The notes: generated from the letters alone by a model not told the origin. Positions 29,342 to 39,563 are shown, counted from the first letter of the stretch. The stretch is DNA of 64,000 nt from Oxalobacteraceae sp. CFBP 8761 (GCA_014841595.1 JACYUE010000002.1:992001-1056000); one strand, 5' to 3'. A program made the numbers and translations.

Positions 29342-29431
29342 GGAAGCGTGGCCGAGTGGTTGAAGGCAGCAGTCTTGAAAACTGCCGACGGTGTGAGCCG
29401 TTCGTGAGTTCGAATCTCACCGCTTCCGCCA
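29342..29431 (+). tRNA. tRNA-Ser(UGA)
   Basis: A class II tRNA of 90 nt including an encoded CCA. Acceptor stem GGAAGCG/CGCTTCC with discriminator G. The anticodon loop CTTGAAA, between GCAGT and ACTGC, gives anticodon UGA. The long variable arm is CCGACGGTGTGAGCCGTTCG, and the T arm contains GTTCGAATC. It is followed by a terminator at 29441-29467. Confidence 0.97.
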
Positions 29432-29440
29432 AGTCAAGTA

Positions 29441-29467
29441 AGAGGCCCTAGCAATAGGGCCTCTTTT
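29441..29467 (+). terminator. Terminator of tRNA-Ser
   Basis: AGAGGCCCTA pairs with TAGGGCCTCT around GCAA, followed by a short T-run. Confidence 0.88.
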
Positions 29468-29469
29468 CA

Positions 29470-30456
29470 TTAGTTCTCATAGAGCTCATTGGTTCAAACT
29501 CTATCCGCCTTCGTCCGATTGAATCGGCCTAGACCGTATTGGTAGAGGTTGGAGCAGGAACGGTGATCGTTCATAATCGATTGAAAACACGATCAGTGCC
29601 GAAGTTGAAGGAACCAGGCTGCTGCGGTAATGGCGGTGCCCTTCGGCTTCATGCTCTAAGACAGTGATTAAGAACTGAATCTCTCGATACACAATTGCGA
29701 TGGGGCGGCGCGAGATAGGACCCGGTTCGCTACTGTCGTAAGCTTCGCCGTTTGCCGCGAGAAGCTCCAAGGCGTGCAGGATGCTGCTCTTGGACGGCAT
29801 CGAGCCGCATCCCGAAAATCACGGATACGCTGAATTGCTTGCTGTCACGACTGCCAAAATTACAATGTACGATTAGCGCGCAGTGCGCTACATCCAAGTC
29901 CACCGTTCCAGATGGAAAAATGCAAAGAATGCTAATCGGTGGCTAAACTCCTTCGTCACCTCTGTCTCGTCCTTAACTGGAACATTTCTTTTTGTGAAGA
30001 TAAATACCGGATTGGGTGTAACAGTGTTGTCGCGGATTAGTAGAAAAAATTTGAGGCCGCGGCCCGATTGCGTGGACGTATCGAGAATATTCTTCACCGG
30101 CAGCTTTGCACAAGTGTTACTGCGGTGGAAAACCTCTACGATGATGGGCCATCTTAACTTCGCGCTAGCAAATCCGAAGAAAAGCAGGCTAATGAAAAAT
30201 TATCCAGTTTTGGCGCGGGATATGACAGGCGAATTCATGCACAGCGCAAAGCTGCGTGAAGGACTTGCTCTGCACATCAACGCAGTGAACCAGCTAAGAC
30301 GCAATGCGGTAAATTCTCCCGCCTTTGCCCATTGGGGCGGCGCTGGCCTTGCGCTTTAAGCGCAGGATAAAAGCACTCCGGCAAGGAAGGAAAGCAGCCC
30401 GTAAAGCTAATTACGCATACCAGTTCACTTCCCTGCGGTTTCACCAGTTCGAGGCG
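29470..30456. other. Gene-poor, AT-richer stretch downstream of tRNA-Ser
   Basis: About 990 bp with no gene I can support. Several short frames exist, for example 29501-29800 on the minus strand and 29883-30359 on the plus strand. They lack convincing ribosome sites, recognisable motifs and the codon bias of neighbours. Base composition is visibly richer in A/T than the flanks. It may be a decayed acquired segment, since tRNA-Ser genes are common integration sites, but no integrase or second att repeat was found. Confidence 0.5.
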
Positions 30457-31779
30457 TTATCCATAAGGCGTATATTCGAAGCCATTGCCGATCACTGTAG
30501 CCAACCTCGTGAAATTTTCCGCGCTCTCGCTGAAGCTCGCCAGTACTTCGGCGACCGTCAGCTTCCCCTGATCGAGCAAGCCATTCCAGTAAGCGATACC
30601 ACCAGCATCACCGGCGCGGTTGAGAACATTTTCATAGAACTTGTCGACGATGGCAGCGTGCGTGGGCGCGCTGCCGTATATTTTAAGAAATTCGTCGGCC
30701 AAGATGAAATTTTCTGCCACCGTGCTCAATGCCATGCCGCGGTCCATCTGGGCAATCCAGAAACCGAGTCCAACCTGATCCGGCATGCGATCGAATGTCG
30801 CCTGGTAGATCCGGTAAGCCTGACCGCCGACCATGTCCGCACCTGTATCGAGTGCGATCGTGGTATCTGTGAACTTGATCCTGTCCGCATCCTCGATCAG
30901 GACCGCGGTATCCTTGCCGATGGAACTAAGGAAAGTCAAATCTAGCACTCTGTCGATGCTGTAGGTATCGGACTTCGCCTGAACGGCGACCATACTGCCA
31001 GGTTTTCCATCGCCAGAAAGGACGGCCTGTTGGTCACGCACCGTGTGGCCCAGGTCGCGCAGTATGCCGATGACAACCGGGTCGAGTGAAATGCGGATGC
31101 CATTGAGCGGGGCCGAATAACTCATCAGACTCTCGGCACCGGTCAGCCGTCCCTCGGCAAAGCTGATTGCATCGCCAAGGTGAACGTTAGTCAGCGGGAC
31201 ATTGGCGCCATAAGCTGCGCGCGCGTGATCGCCGACGAAGAAGCTTCGGTCGCCCTCGAACTTGACCAAACTGTCGAAATTGCTAATGACGGGTCCCGTA
31301 AACGAGGCGCCGGTATTAGCCAGCCAGCCATTGAATCCAACGGTGTGCAAAAGTTCATGCAACATGACTCGAAAACCATCGGTCTTATCGACAGGAATAT
31401 CGTTGCCAGTGCTAATCGTCTGATCAAACCAGTAGTAGCGATCGAGATTGGCAATGCCGACGTTGATGACTGCATCGGGGCTGACACTATTGGGATCGAC
31501 ACCTGTCCTGATTTCTGCTGCCACGCCGGACTCGTATAGTGTATAGGCTTTACCGTCTTGCGCCTTGATCTGGCCGGACGCTGCAGAGTGGATAGCACTA
31601 GCACTCATCGTAGCAATAACGGGATCGAAGCGCAGGTCAACGGAGATTGAGCCCGTGCCGCTGATGTACGTCGATAGCCACAGGCCCGCGGCGCGTGCAG
31701 TCTCGAGAATTAGCGCCTGCTTCTGTTCTTGTCCGGCCAGGCCTTCGCCTGCCAATGTGACGGTGTAATTTGTGCTCAA
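30457..31779 (-). CDS. Secreted metalloprotease-like protein with C-terminal DUF4214 domain
   Basis: A 440-residue protein. A zinc-protease motif HELLHTVGF (H141, E142, H145) is followed by a ~55-residue insertion, H200 as a possible third ligand (NVHLGD), and a Met-turn LMSYS (M219), a layout resembling M8 (leishmanolysin-type) metzincins. The C-terminal ~130 residues match DUF4214 (YRIYQATFDRMPDQVGLGFW, NRAGDAGGIAYW), a domain common on type-I-secreted or surface proteins. There is no signal peptide. The start is TTG with GGGAG upstream. No secretion genes are adjacent. It lies in the AT-richer region after tRNA-Ser. Confidence 0.75.
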   Translation of the reverse strand: MSTNYTVTLAGEGLAGQEQKQALILETARAAGLWLSTYISGTGSISVDLRFDPVIATMSASAIHSAASGQIKAQDGKAYTLYESGVAAEIRTGVDPNSVSPDAVINVGIANLDRYYWFDQTISTGNDIPVDKTDGFRVMLHELLHTVGFNGWLANTGASFTGPVISNFDSLVKFEGDRSFFVGDHARAAYGANVPLTNVHLGDAISFAEGRLTGAESLMSYSAPLNGIRISLDPVVIGILRDLGHTVRDQQAVLSGDGKPGSMVAVQAKSDTYSIDRVLDLTFLSSIGKDTAVLIEDADRIKFTDTTIALDTGADMVGGQAYRIYQATFDRMPDQVGLGFWIAQMDRGMALSTVAENFILADEFLKIYGSAPTHAAIVDKFYENVLNRAGDAGGIAYWNGLLDQGKLTVAEVLASFSESAENFTRLATVIGNGFEYTPYG

Positions 31780-32565
31780 CCAAGCTCCCTTATCTATAAA
31801 AGAAACGGCAGCATGATGGTGCTTGCCCTGTTTCTGGATTGTAGTTCATCAGCAAATGACCTGTAGCTGTAAATCCTGTTTAACCCAATATTTTTAAAAG
31901 CCATGTCGTTCAAATACATCGTATATTCGCTCTTGCCGACTGTGTTTACTCTCCTGAAGACCATTGACGCCGATTCGTACAGAGAAAGTAAATCGGTCGT
32001 AAAGTCTGGAGCGCGTCAATGCAGTGCAAAAATGCAAGTCGGGCGCCGGTCTGACAATACTTGGCCTAAAAGCGCTCGCGATGGAATTCTCAACATGGGG
32101 AATGATGAGGACACCCACGGAAACGCGTCGATCGCGCGTTTCTACCAGCATCGGCAAAGGTGTAGTCGGTCGCCGTACCCCCTCATTTGATGGTTGCTCA
32201 ATCAGCGCGCGTGTCATTGATATCCGGTCTACTGCCTATTCGCTCGCCGCGTCCTGGTTCAGGCCGCTGGCGTGCTGGCTTTCCTCTCTCTCCGGGTGAT
32301 TGGCGGAGGGTGCAATTCAGGGATGAGTCAAGACGCTCACTGCTTTGCACTGGCCTCTGTAATGGTCAGCCCCCAATCTGGTGCTAAAACGGTAACGTTA
32401 ATGACTGTACAAATAGATATGCTTCTTTCGTTTTAGCTTTCCTGTAAGAAACACAACTGTAAATATTGTCAGACGGAAAGCAAGGTTTCTTGTTCGAAAT
32501 CTGGCTCAAGTGCGTGGATAATCGACCCCCTCAGCGACATCGTTCGCCCCCACTTTCCATCCAAC
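31780..32565. other. Intergenic region upstream of the MCP gene
   Basis: About 790 bp without a supportable gene. It holds the promoters of the divergent metalloprotease and MCP genes. Overlapping ORFs of up to 107 codons on both strands have no recognisable features. Composition stays AT-richer than the window average up to about 32.5 kb. Confidence 0.45.
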
Positions 32566-34209
32566 ATGAAAAATTTCAGTATCAAGTACGTGATCGCCGC
32601 CGTCATCGGCTTGCTCATCCTTGCCGTCATCACCGTCGGCGCCCTCGGCTACCACGCCACGCAGCGCTCCGTTGACCTCCTCGAAAACCTTGCACTCACT
32701 ACAGCCAACCAGCAGATCGGCATGTCCGACCTGAAAATGCGCATGGAAACCAACCGCAGCCACATTCTGCAGGCGCTGCAGCACAACCCTGAAAACAAGC
32801 ATGCAGGGCTGCATAACCATCCGCTGACGTTCCACAGCGACTTCATCGCCAAGAACAGCGAAGAAATGCGCAAGGAGCAACAGGAGCTGCAGGCGAGTCT
32901 GCGCTTCCCCGAAACGCGCGAGCGTTTTGCTGCGTGGATGACGGCCAGCGACAATCTGGGCATCGACATCATCGGCAATGCCATGCGCGCGATTCAATCG
33001 GGTCAGTGGGATGACGCCAACCTGATGCTCGGCAAGCAGATCAACCCCACCTACAACAAGTCGACCGAGGCATTCGCTGCATTGCAGAAGCTGATGAGCG
33101 ATCGCAACATCCGCCAGGGCAAGGAACTGCACCAGGAGCTGGCCGTGCTCAACACCGTCGTGATCGCCGCTATCGTCGTGGCCATCCTGCTGAGCATCGG
33201 TGCTGCGTTCTACCTGGTCCGTGCGATCAACACGCCGCTGATGCAAGCCGTGGCCGTGGCACGCCGTGTTGCCGATGGCGACCTGAGTGTCCAGGCGCCG
33301 GTCAACTCGACCAATGAATTCGGTCAGCTGCTCGCTGCCTTGCGTGACATGACCGCATCGCTGGCCGGTATCGTCAAGGATGTGCGTAGCGAAAGTGAAG
33401 TGATCGCCACGGCATCGACGCAGATCGCCGCCGGCAATATGGACTTGTCGTCGCGTACCGAACAGCAGGCCAGCGCGATTGAAGAGACGGCCGCGTCCGT
33501 TGAAGAGCTGACCAGCACGGTGCGCCAGAATGCGGAAAATGCGCGCCAGGCCAATGAGCTGGCGGCATCGGCCACGCAGATCGCGACCCGTGGCGGTTCG
33601 GTCGTGACCGAAGTCGTGGGTACCATGGGCGAGATCAATGCGTCGGCCCGCAAGATCGTCGATATCATCGGCGTCATCGATGGCATCGCGTTCCAGACCA
33701 ACATCCTGGCGCTCAATGCGGCAGTGGAAGCAGCGCGTGCCGGTGAGCAGGGCCGTGGCTTTGCCGTCGTTGCGAGCGAAGTGCGCAATCTGGCGCAGCG
33801 CTCGGCCAGTGCCGCCAAGGAAATCAAGGAACTGATCGGCGACTCGGTCAGCAAGGTCGATGCGGGCACGCGCCTGGTCGACCAGGCCGGTGCAACGATG
33901 GAAGAAATCCTGCAGAGCGTGCGCCGGGTGGCGGGCATCATGGGTGAGATCAGCGTGGCCAGCGCCGAGCAGAGCTCGGGCATCGAACAGATCCACCAGG
34001 CGATCAGCCAGATGGATCAGGTCACGCAGCAGAACGCCGCCCTCGTCGAGGAAGCTGCCAGCGCCGCCACGTCGTTGCAGGAAAGCGCTGCCGGACTGGC
34101 CGATCGCGTCAGCGTGTTCAAGGTCGCGCCGGCCGCCGTGTCAGCCCCGGTCCAGGCCGTTACAACGCGCCGTCCGAACGCAATGACGTTCCAGGCGCAA
34201 TTGGCCTGA
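32566..34209 (+). CDS. Methyl-accepting chemotaxis protein
   Basis: A 547-residue transmembrane chemoreceptor. TM1 is at about 8-28, a four-helix-bundle type periplasmic domain spans about 30-190, and TM2 is near 195-215, followed by HAMP ([20 protein letters not shown]) and the long MCP signalling coiled coil. The kinase-coupling hairpin is strictly conserved ([20 protein letters not shown] then [19 protein letters not shown]). No C-terminal CheR/CheB-tethering pentapeptide is present. No chemotaxis genes are adjacent. Confidence 0.95.
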   Translation: MKNFSIKYVIAAVIGLLILAVITVGALGYHATQRSVDLLENLALTTANQQIGMSDLKMRMETNRSHILQALQHNPENKHAGLHNHPLTFHSDFIAKNSEEMRKEQQELQASLRFPETRERFAAWMTASDNLGIDIIGNAMRAIQSGQWDDANLMLGKQINPTYNKSTEAFAALQKLMSDRNIRQGKELHQELAVLNTVVIAAIVVAILLSIGAAFYLVRAINTPLMQAVAVARRVADGDLSVQAPVNSTNEFGQLLAALRDMTASLAGIVKDVRSESEVIATASTQIAAGNMDLSSRTEQQASAIEETAASVEELTSTVRQNAENARQANELAASATQIATRGGSVVTEVVGTMGEINASARKIVDIIGVIDGIAFQTNILALNAAVEAARAGEQGRGFAVVASEVRNLAQRSASAAKEIKELIGDSVSKVDAGTRLVDQAGATMEEILQSVRRVAGIMGEISVASAEQSSGIEQIHQAISQMDQVTQQNAALVEEAASAATSLQESAAGLADRVSVFKVAPAAVSAPVQAVTTRRPNAMTFQAQLA

Positions 34210-34218
34210 TATAGATCC

Positions 34219-34238
34219 GAGCGCCAGAAACTGGCGCT
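34219..34238. terminator. Short hairpin between convergent MCP and esterase genes
   Basis: AGCGCCAG-AAA-CTGGCGCT forms a perfect short stem in the 29-bp gap. There is no T-run, so it may be only a weak or Rho-assisted terminator. Confidence 0.4.
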
Positions 34239-35696
34239 TCAGCGACGCTCGCCAGCCTTGGCGGGCGTCGTTTGCGCCGCATCGATGTCGGCGCCCCAGG
34301 CATCCTTGCCCATCACCGCGGTGCCGTTGGCGGTGAAGTCCATGATGGCGTCGGCCGCACGCGCATAGCGTTCCCACACCGGCAGTCCGGCCTCGTTCGG
34401 ATCCCCGCGCTTCGCAAAATTCACCATATACGTACTCATCGTCTTGCCCATGCCAAGATCACGGGCCGTCGCCTGCGCGCCGTACTTGATGGCCACCGTG
34501 TCGAAGAAGAACGGGATATCCGTCGCATGCCCGGCGCCGGCACCCGGCTTCTCGTTGGCCTGGTGCACGTACGAAAAACGGTACGCATACACGGGCGCGC
34601 CGTGCCCGGCCAGCGTGCCGGCAAGGCTGCGCGCACCGGCCACCATATACCCGGTCTTGCCACCGATATCCGCGCTGGTTGCACCGATCATCACCGGCAC
34701 CTTGTGCATGCGGCCTTCGGCAAACGCGGCGCGTGAATCGATCGCCAGCTTGCCGTCGACATAAGGGCCGTGGTACGTCGGCTTGTCGCGCTGCATGAAG
34801 TTCGCCAGGTTCAAACCGTCGGCGATCGTGTCCGCCGACAGCGCCCGCAGTTTCTCCAGCGCTTTTGGATCGTCCGCCGCGATGCCCTTGCCGCTCGCGA
34901 ACTGCACGCCGATTCGTTCGACGTCGGCCAGCGGCGTCGGCGCGGTCCCACCATCGCCGCCCGACATGACTACTGCCTTGGCGAACAAGCCCTTGCTCAT
35001 CGGCGAGGTCAGCAGCGTATTGACCGACATGCCGCCCGCCGATTCACCGGCGATCGTGACATTGGCGGGATCGCCGCCGAACGCCGCCACATTGCGCTTG
35101 ACCCATTCCAGCGCGGCGATCTGGTCCATGAAGCCATAGTTGCCAACCACGCCTTTAGCGCCGCTGGTGCCCGTCTCGCGCGTCAGCTGTGGATGGGCAA
35201 AGAAGCCGAAGCGCCCAATGCGGTAATTGAAGCTGACGACGAGCGCGCCCTGTTTTGCCAGTTCGGCGCCGGAATAGGTCGGGGGCGACGCGCCGCCATT
35301 GACGAAGCCGCCACCATAGATCCAGACGATCACGGGAAGTGGGTCCTTGGCATCGGCCGGCTTCCAGACGTTCAGGTACAGGCAGTCTTCGCTGGGCGTC
35401 GTGCCCAGTGGGGCGGCGTCGCTGGGAAAGGGCACTTGCATGCAATCTGCCGCGTAGGCGGTTGCCTGCCGTACGCCCGGCCACGGCTTGGCAGGCACGG
35501 GCGGGCGCCAGCGCAGCATGCCCAGCGGCGGGGCAGCGAACGGGATACCTTTCCAGCTGGCGACGCCCGCATCGGTCGAGCCTGCCACCTTGCCAGTGTC
35601 GATGGTGATCACCGGTGCGTCTGGCGACGCGGTCGCGCCCGGCGCGGCCACGACGAGGGACACGGCAAACAAGGAAAGCAGAGAACGATGCGACAT
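34239..35696 (-). CDS. Carboxylesterase type B
   Basis: A 485-residue alpha/beta-hydrolase that cleaves carboxylic esters, with a Sec signal peptide (about 1-24), so probably periplasmic or secreted. The oxyanion-hole motif is VWIYGGGFVNGG, the nucleophile S219 lies in GESAGG, and SEDCLYLNVWKP is the family signature. It is monocistronic and convergent with the MCP gene. Natural substrate unknown. Confidence 0.93.
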   Translation of the reverse strand: MSHRSLLSLFAVSLVVAAPGATASPDAPVITIDTGKVAGSTDAGVASWKGIPFAAPPLGMLRWRPPVPAKPWPGVRQATAYAADCMQVPFPSDAAPLGTTPSEDCLYLNVWKPADAKDPLPVIVWIYGGGFVNGGASPPTYSGAELAKQGALVVSFNYRIGRFGFFAHPQLTRETGTSGAKGVVGNYGFMDQIAALEWVKRNVAAFGGDPANVTIAGESAGGMSVNTLLTSPMSKGLFAKAVVMSGGDGGTAPTPLADVERIGVQFASGKGIAADDPKALEKLRALSADTIADGLNLANFMQRDKPTYHGPYVDGKLAIDSRAAFAEGRMHKVPVMIGATSADIGGKTGYMVAGARSLAGTLAGHGAPVYAYRFSYVHQANEKPGAGAGHATDIPFFFDTVAIKYGAQATARDLGMGKTMSTYMVNFAKRGDPNEAGLPVWERYARAADAIMDFTANGTAVMGKDAWGADIDAAQTTPAKAGERR

Positions 35697-35970
35697 GGAT
35701 GGGGCCTCTTGATCGGGTGGTTGAACGGTTGTTAGCAGATAGTAATCGACCTGCGACAGTGAAGGCGGTACGGACGGCTACCGGCAGAGGGGCGGGGGGG
35801 CAATCTTGTCCTGGAGGTGGTCAAGCCCCTCAATCTCCGTTACAGTGTTGCAATTCATCCAAAATAGCGGATCGGAAATTGTATTTCCACGGCGCATCTG
35901 TAGTAATCCGAATTCACTACCGGTTTCGGCGCTATGATGATGAGCTATTACTCGTTTGCTAATACCGCAC

Positions 35971-37668
35971 ATGCAAGGTTTGCTCTGTAGATTTCGACTG
36001 TCCACCCTGATGACCCTGGCCGTGTGCGCCACGGTGGCACTGACGGTCGCTCTGCTGCTCGCGGTGGTCAATCATTTTGCGGTGCGCCAGGCCAATGCTG
36101 AAGCCCAGTTGCGCCTGCAACAGCTGTCATGGCAAATGCGCGATTCGCTCAATCGCGTCGTCGAGCAGGCCACGGGCGACGCCCGCCTGCTGGCCGCCTT
36201 GCCGCAAGTGCGCAATGCACGCAGTCCGGCGTCCGCGCGCATTGCGCTGGAAAGTCTGCAGCAAACGTTCCCCGATTACGCCTGGATCGGCCTGGCCGAC
36301 ATCAACGGCAAGGTCACTGCCTCGACCAAGGGCCTGCTTGAAGGCGCGGACGTCAGCGCCCGGCCGTGGTTCAAGTCCGGCCAGGTGGGCGTGCGCGCTA
36401 CCGATTACCATCCTGCCGTCATGCTTGAAAAGCTCATGCCCCATGGTAGCGATCCATGGCGCTTCGTCGATGTCTCCACGCCCGTCTTCAGCCATGACGG
36501 CGAGATGTTCGCCGTGCTCGGCCTGCACCTGAGCTGGGACTGGGCGCGGCGCCAGGCGCGCAAGCTTCTGACCCCGGCACTGCGCGAATATGGCGCCGAG
36601 ATCCTGGTCGTGCGCAATGACGGGACGGTCATGCTTGGCCCGCAAGAACTGGTCGAGAAAAAGATTTCAACGGAAAGCCTGCGCCGCGCCAGGCTGGGCG
36701 ACACGGGCGCGCTGCGCGAAGCGTGGCCCGATGGGCGTACCTATCTCACCGGCTACAGCCAGACGGGCCAGATCGGCAACCAGGCGTCGCTGAACTGGGC
36801 GGTGCTGGTGCGCCAGGATGAAGACAAGGCCTTGCAGAGCGCCAAGCTGCTGCAGCACCGGATGCTGATGTGGAGCGGCTTGCTGGGCGTGGTGCTCGCT
36901 GTGGTCGCAGCCTTGCTGGCACAGCGCCTGGCGCGTCCGATGACGCGCTTGGGCGAGGCGATCGAGCGGGTGACCGAAGCGACTGCCAGCGGTCACGAGT
37001 TGCCGACGATTCCGCATATCCAGGGCTTCTACGAAGCCAATATGCTGTCGCGCACGATGCGCAACCTGGTCGAGAGCGAAGAGCAATACCGGCGCGCCCT
37101 GCAGCAGATGAATGAACATCTGGAATCGAAGGTGGCGCAGCGCACGGCGGAACTGCAGGCGCTGCTGCTGCGCGACGTGCTGACGGGGTTGCCGAACCGG
37201 CGGGCACTGCTCGAAACGCTGCCCGAGGCGATGGGCCGCGCCAGCCGGGGCGGGCGTCCGGCGGCGTTGCTGTTCATCGACATGGATGGCTTCAAGGCGG
37301 TCAATGACAACCACGGTCACGAAGAAGGCGACGAGCTGCTGCGCCAGTTCGGCGCGCGCCTTGCCGGTGCGATTCGCATGACCGATATGGTCGCGCGCCT
37401 GGCGGGTGACGAATTTGTCGTCGTGCTGGAAATGCTGACCTCGCGCACTGATGCCGAGGAAACTGCCTGGAAGCTGCTCGACCGCGTGCGCGAGCCGTAT
37501 CAGCTCAGCACCACCGACGTCACCGTGGGCGCCAGCATTGGCGTCGCGGTCTTCGCGCCGGGCGACAAGCCCGATCTCGATGCCTGGCTGGCGCGCGCCG
37601 ACCATGCCATGTACGCCGCCAAGCGCGGCGGCAAGAATGCGGTGGCGCTGGCTGCCGTACCAATATGA
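35971..37668 (+). CDS. Diguanylate cyclase with extracytoplasmic dCache sensor
   Basis: A 565-residue membrane protein. TM1 is at about 8-30, a dCache_1-type periplasmic sensor at about 35-285 (DYAWIGLADINGKVTAST, ARPWFKSGQVG), and TM2 near 290-312, followed by HAMP, coiled coil and GGDEF. The active-site signature is RLAGDEF; AGDEF variants can still be active. The start at 35971 is chosen because the frame's earlier codon is TTG; neither has a clear ribosome site. Sensor ligand unknown. Confidence 0.88.
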   Translation: MQGLLCRFRLSTLMTLAVCATVALTVALLLAVVNHFAVRQANAEAQLRLQQLSWQMRDSLNRVVEQATGDARLLAALPQVRNARSPASARIALESLQQTFPDYAWIGLADINGKVTASTKGLLEGADVSARPWFKSGQVGVRATDYHPAVMLEKLMPHGSDPWRFVDVSTPVFSHDGEMFAVLGLHLSWDWARRQARKLLTPALREYGAEILVVRNDGTVMLGPQELVEKKISTESLRRARLGDTGALREAWPDGRTYLTGYSQTGQIGNQASLNWAVLVRQDEDKALQSAKLLQHRMLMWSGLLGVVLAVVAALLAQRLARPMTRLGEAIERVTEATASGHELPTIPHIQGFYEANMLSRTMRNLVESEEQYRRALQQMNEHLESKVAQRTAELQALLLRDVLTGLPNRRALLETLPEAMGRASRGGRPAALLFIDMDGFKAVNDNHGHEEGDELLRQFGARLAGAIRMTDMVARLAGDEFVVVLEMLTSRTDAEETAWKLLDRVREPYQLSTTDVTVGASIGVAVFAPGDKPDLDAWLARADHAMYAAKRGGKNAVALAAVPI

Positions 37669-37723
37669 GGCGCAGGCTGGCCTTTACGCCCCAAGTTGTC
37701 CTTTGCGATTGCCAGTAGCCTCC

Positions 37724-38455
37724 ATGAACCAAATCAGCCAGATCATCGCCACCATCAAGCGTCAGCTGAAACTGCAGGGGCTGACCTACCGTGACGTTGC
37801 CGTCGCGCTCGACTTGTCCGAGCCGAGCGTCAAGCGCCTGTTCGCCAGCGAGCAATTTACCCTCGACCGGATCGTCGAAATCTGCAGCCTGCTCGGCTTC
37901 ACGCTGGCCGAGATCACGCAGGAAGCCCAGGCCGGCCAGCGCCGCCTGCGCACGCTCAGCGCCGGGCAGGAAGCCGAGCTGGTGTCGGATCCGAAGCTGT
38001 TGCTCGTCGCCGTCTGCGCGCTGAACCACTGGCGCATGCTCGACATCCTTGGCGCCTATGCCCTGACCGAAGCACAATGCGTGCAGCACCTGCTCCATCT
38101 CGATCGCCTGCAACTGATCTCGCTCTTGCCGGGCAACCGTATCCGTGTGAACGTGGCGCGCGATTTCGACTGGCTGCCGGATGGCCCGATCCGTGCGTAT
38201 TTCCGCGAGCAGGGCTTGCCCGAATTTGTGGCTGGCGCGTTCGGCGGGGTGGGCGAGTCGCTCGATTTTGCGCATGGGATGCTGACCGAAAGCGCACGCG
38301 CCAAGCTGCAGCAGGAGCTGCGCCAGTTGCGCAGCCGCTTTGCGCAATTGCACGACGAAAGCCTGGCCGCGCCGCTGGCGCAGCGGCGTGGTACCGGCTT
38401 GCTGCTTGCCCTGCGCGAATGGGAGCCAGCAGGCTTTGCGTGCCTGCGCCGGTAG
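37724..38455 (+). CDS. XRE-type helix-turn-helix regulator
   Basis: A 243-residue protein. The N-terminal ~65 residues form an HTH (LKLQGLTYRDVAVALDLSEP, then SVKRLFASEQFTLDRIVEIC), matching the XRE/Cro fold. The rest is an alpha-helical domain with a winged-helix-like stretch (TEAQCVQHLLHLDRLQLISL) and no obvious ligand motif. It lies 55 bp after the diguanylate cyclase gene and 130 bp before a porin gene, so it may regulate one of them. Confidence 0.8.
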   Translation: MNQISQIIATIKRQLKLQGLTYRDVAVALDLSEPSVKRLFASEQFTLDRIVEICSLLGFTLAEITQEAQAGQRRLRTLSAGQEAELVSDPKLLLVAVCALNHWRMLDILGAYALTEAQCVQHLLHLDRLQLISLLPGNRIRVNVARDFDWLPDGPIRAYFREQGLPEFVAGAFGGVGESLDFAHGMLTESARAKLQQELRQLRSRFAQLHDESLAAPLAQRRGTGLLLALREWEPAGFACLRR

Positions 38456-38585
38456 AGTATGATCGGTTGCACGTGCTGCACAGTGCCGGAGCGGAAGTCG
38501 CCGCTTCTGCAAAGTAATGTGAAGTAATAGACAGATGGGTTCGCGACATTTCGCGGATAGTAGGTGTCAGGGAGATTGTGACGCC

Positions 38586-39563
38586 ATGAAAATGTCTTTC
38601 ATCGCTATGGCCGTGCTGGGTTCGAGTGCGGTATGTGCTTCGGCACAGGAGTCGGTGGCCACCGCAAGGGGCGCGGGTAATGTTGCGATCCCTGAAACCG
38701 TGTGCGCGCAAGATTGCCTCGCCCAACTCCAGCTGGGCGCGCGCGCCGATGGGGTGACTTCACCAGCCGGCAATGCCGTCTTCACCCGCGAATCTGCCGT
38801 CGAGCCCGAGCCAACCACCGGGCACGTCGGCGCCGGCACGCTGACCGTTGGCCGGCAATTCAATATCGACTACACGACGCTCAATGACGTGGGCGACCCG
38901 TTCCACGGTGGCCTTGCCGCCCAGGCTGCGCCACGTGGCGCACGCGCCGACGACAGCGTCGCTTACGAAGGCAAGCTTGCTGGCGTGTCGACCGGCGCCA
39001 AGTGGGGCAAGGGCGACGTCGACGGTTCGCCCTCGGGCCGCGCCTGGGGCATGTCGGTCGGCGTCAATCTCGGGCCACTGACGATTCGCGCAGCCCACCA
39101 GAACCGCAATGTGGCCAAGGTCACGCGCTACGACCAGGTCGACATCACGATGGCCGCCAAGAATTCCATCGTTGCCGCCAATATGCGCTTTGACTGGGGC
39201 ACGGCGTATGCCGCCTACAGTGCCAGCCGCGGCTGGGGCAGCTCGCCGCTGTTCAATCCCGATAATCCCTACAGCGCCGGTGTGGCCGCCACACGTTCCA
39301 CCAACAGCCGCGACGTGCTCGCCGGGGTGGCGGTGCCCATGAGCCATTCGACCACGCTGCTGGCCTCCTACATCCGGCGCAACGACCGCGACCTGTCCAA
39401 CCGCGATGCGCGCCAGGTCGCCGTCGGCGCCAGCTACGCCGTCTCGCGCCGCATGGATTTCTACGCTGCGTATTCGCGCATTCAGCATCTGGCTGGCGTG
39501 CATCTGGGCGTCAAGCCGAGCAATGGCTCGTCGCTCAACGTCGGGATGCGACGCGCGTTCTGA
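38586..39563 (+). CDS. Porin-like outer-membrane protein with shortened N-terminus
   Basis: A 325-residue protein. Signal peptide about 1-20. From residue ~80 it matches betaproteobacterial porins (porin_4 type): GTLTVGRQFNIDYTTLNDVG, repeated beta strands, and a C-terminal phenylalanine as needed for BAM-mediated assembly. The usual first ~60-80 residues of such porins, with the first strands, are replaced by an unrelated stretch containing two cysteines (VCAQDC). Whether it still forms a trimeric pore is uncertain. The start at 38586 has GGGAG about 12 bases upstream. Confidence 0.7.
   Translation: MKMSFIAMAVLGSSAVCASAQESVATARGAGNVAIPETVCAQDCLAQLQLGARADGVTSPAGNAVFTRESAVEPEPTTGHVGAGTLTVGRQFNIDYTTLNDVGDPFHGGLAAQAAPRGARADDSVAYEGKLAGVSTGAKWGKGDVDGSPSGRAWGMSVGVNLGPLTIRAAHQNRNVAKVTRYDQVDITMAAKNSIVAANMRFDWGTAYAAYSASRGWGSSPLFNPDNPYSAGVAATRSTNSRDVLAGVAVPMSHSTTLLASYIRRNDRDLSNRDARQVAVGASYAVSRRMDFYAAYSRIQHLAGVHLGVKPSNGSSLNVGMRRAF

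Noticed and set aside
29501..29800. 99-codon ORF on the minus strand after tRNA-Ser
   Set aside because: No ribosome site, no recognisable motif, atypical codons; treated as part of a decayed region.
29883..30359. 158-codon ORF on the + strand
   Set aside because: No ribosome site, no homologous features seen, low-complexity basic composition; cannot be supported.
31894..32217. 107-codon ORF on the minus strand, considered as a transposase remnant
   Set aside because: No DDE, Y1 or integrase motif could be read and no terminal inverted repeats were found.
38456..38585. c-di-GMP riboswitch before the porin gene
   Set aside because: Short hairpins are present but the conserved GEMM core sequences are absent.
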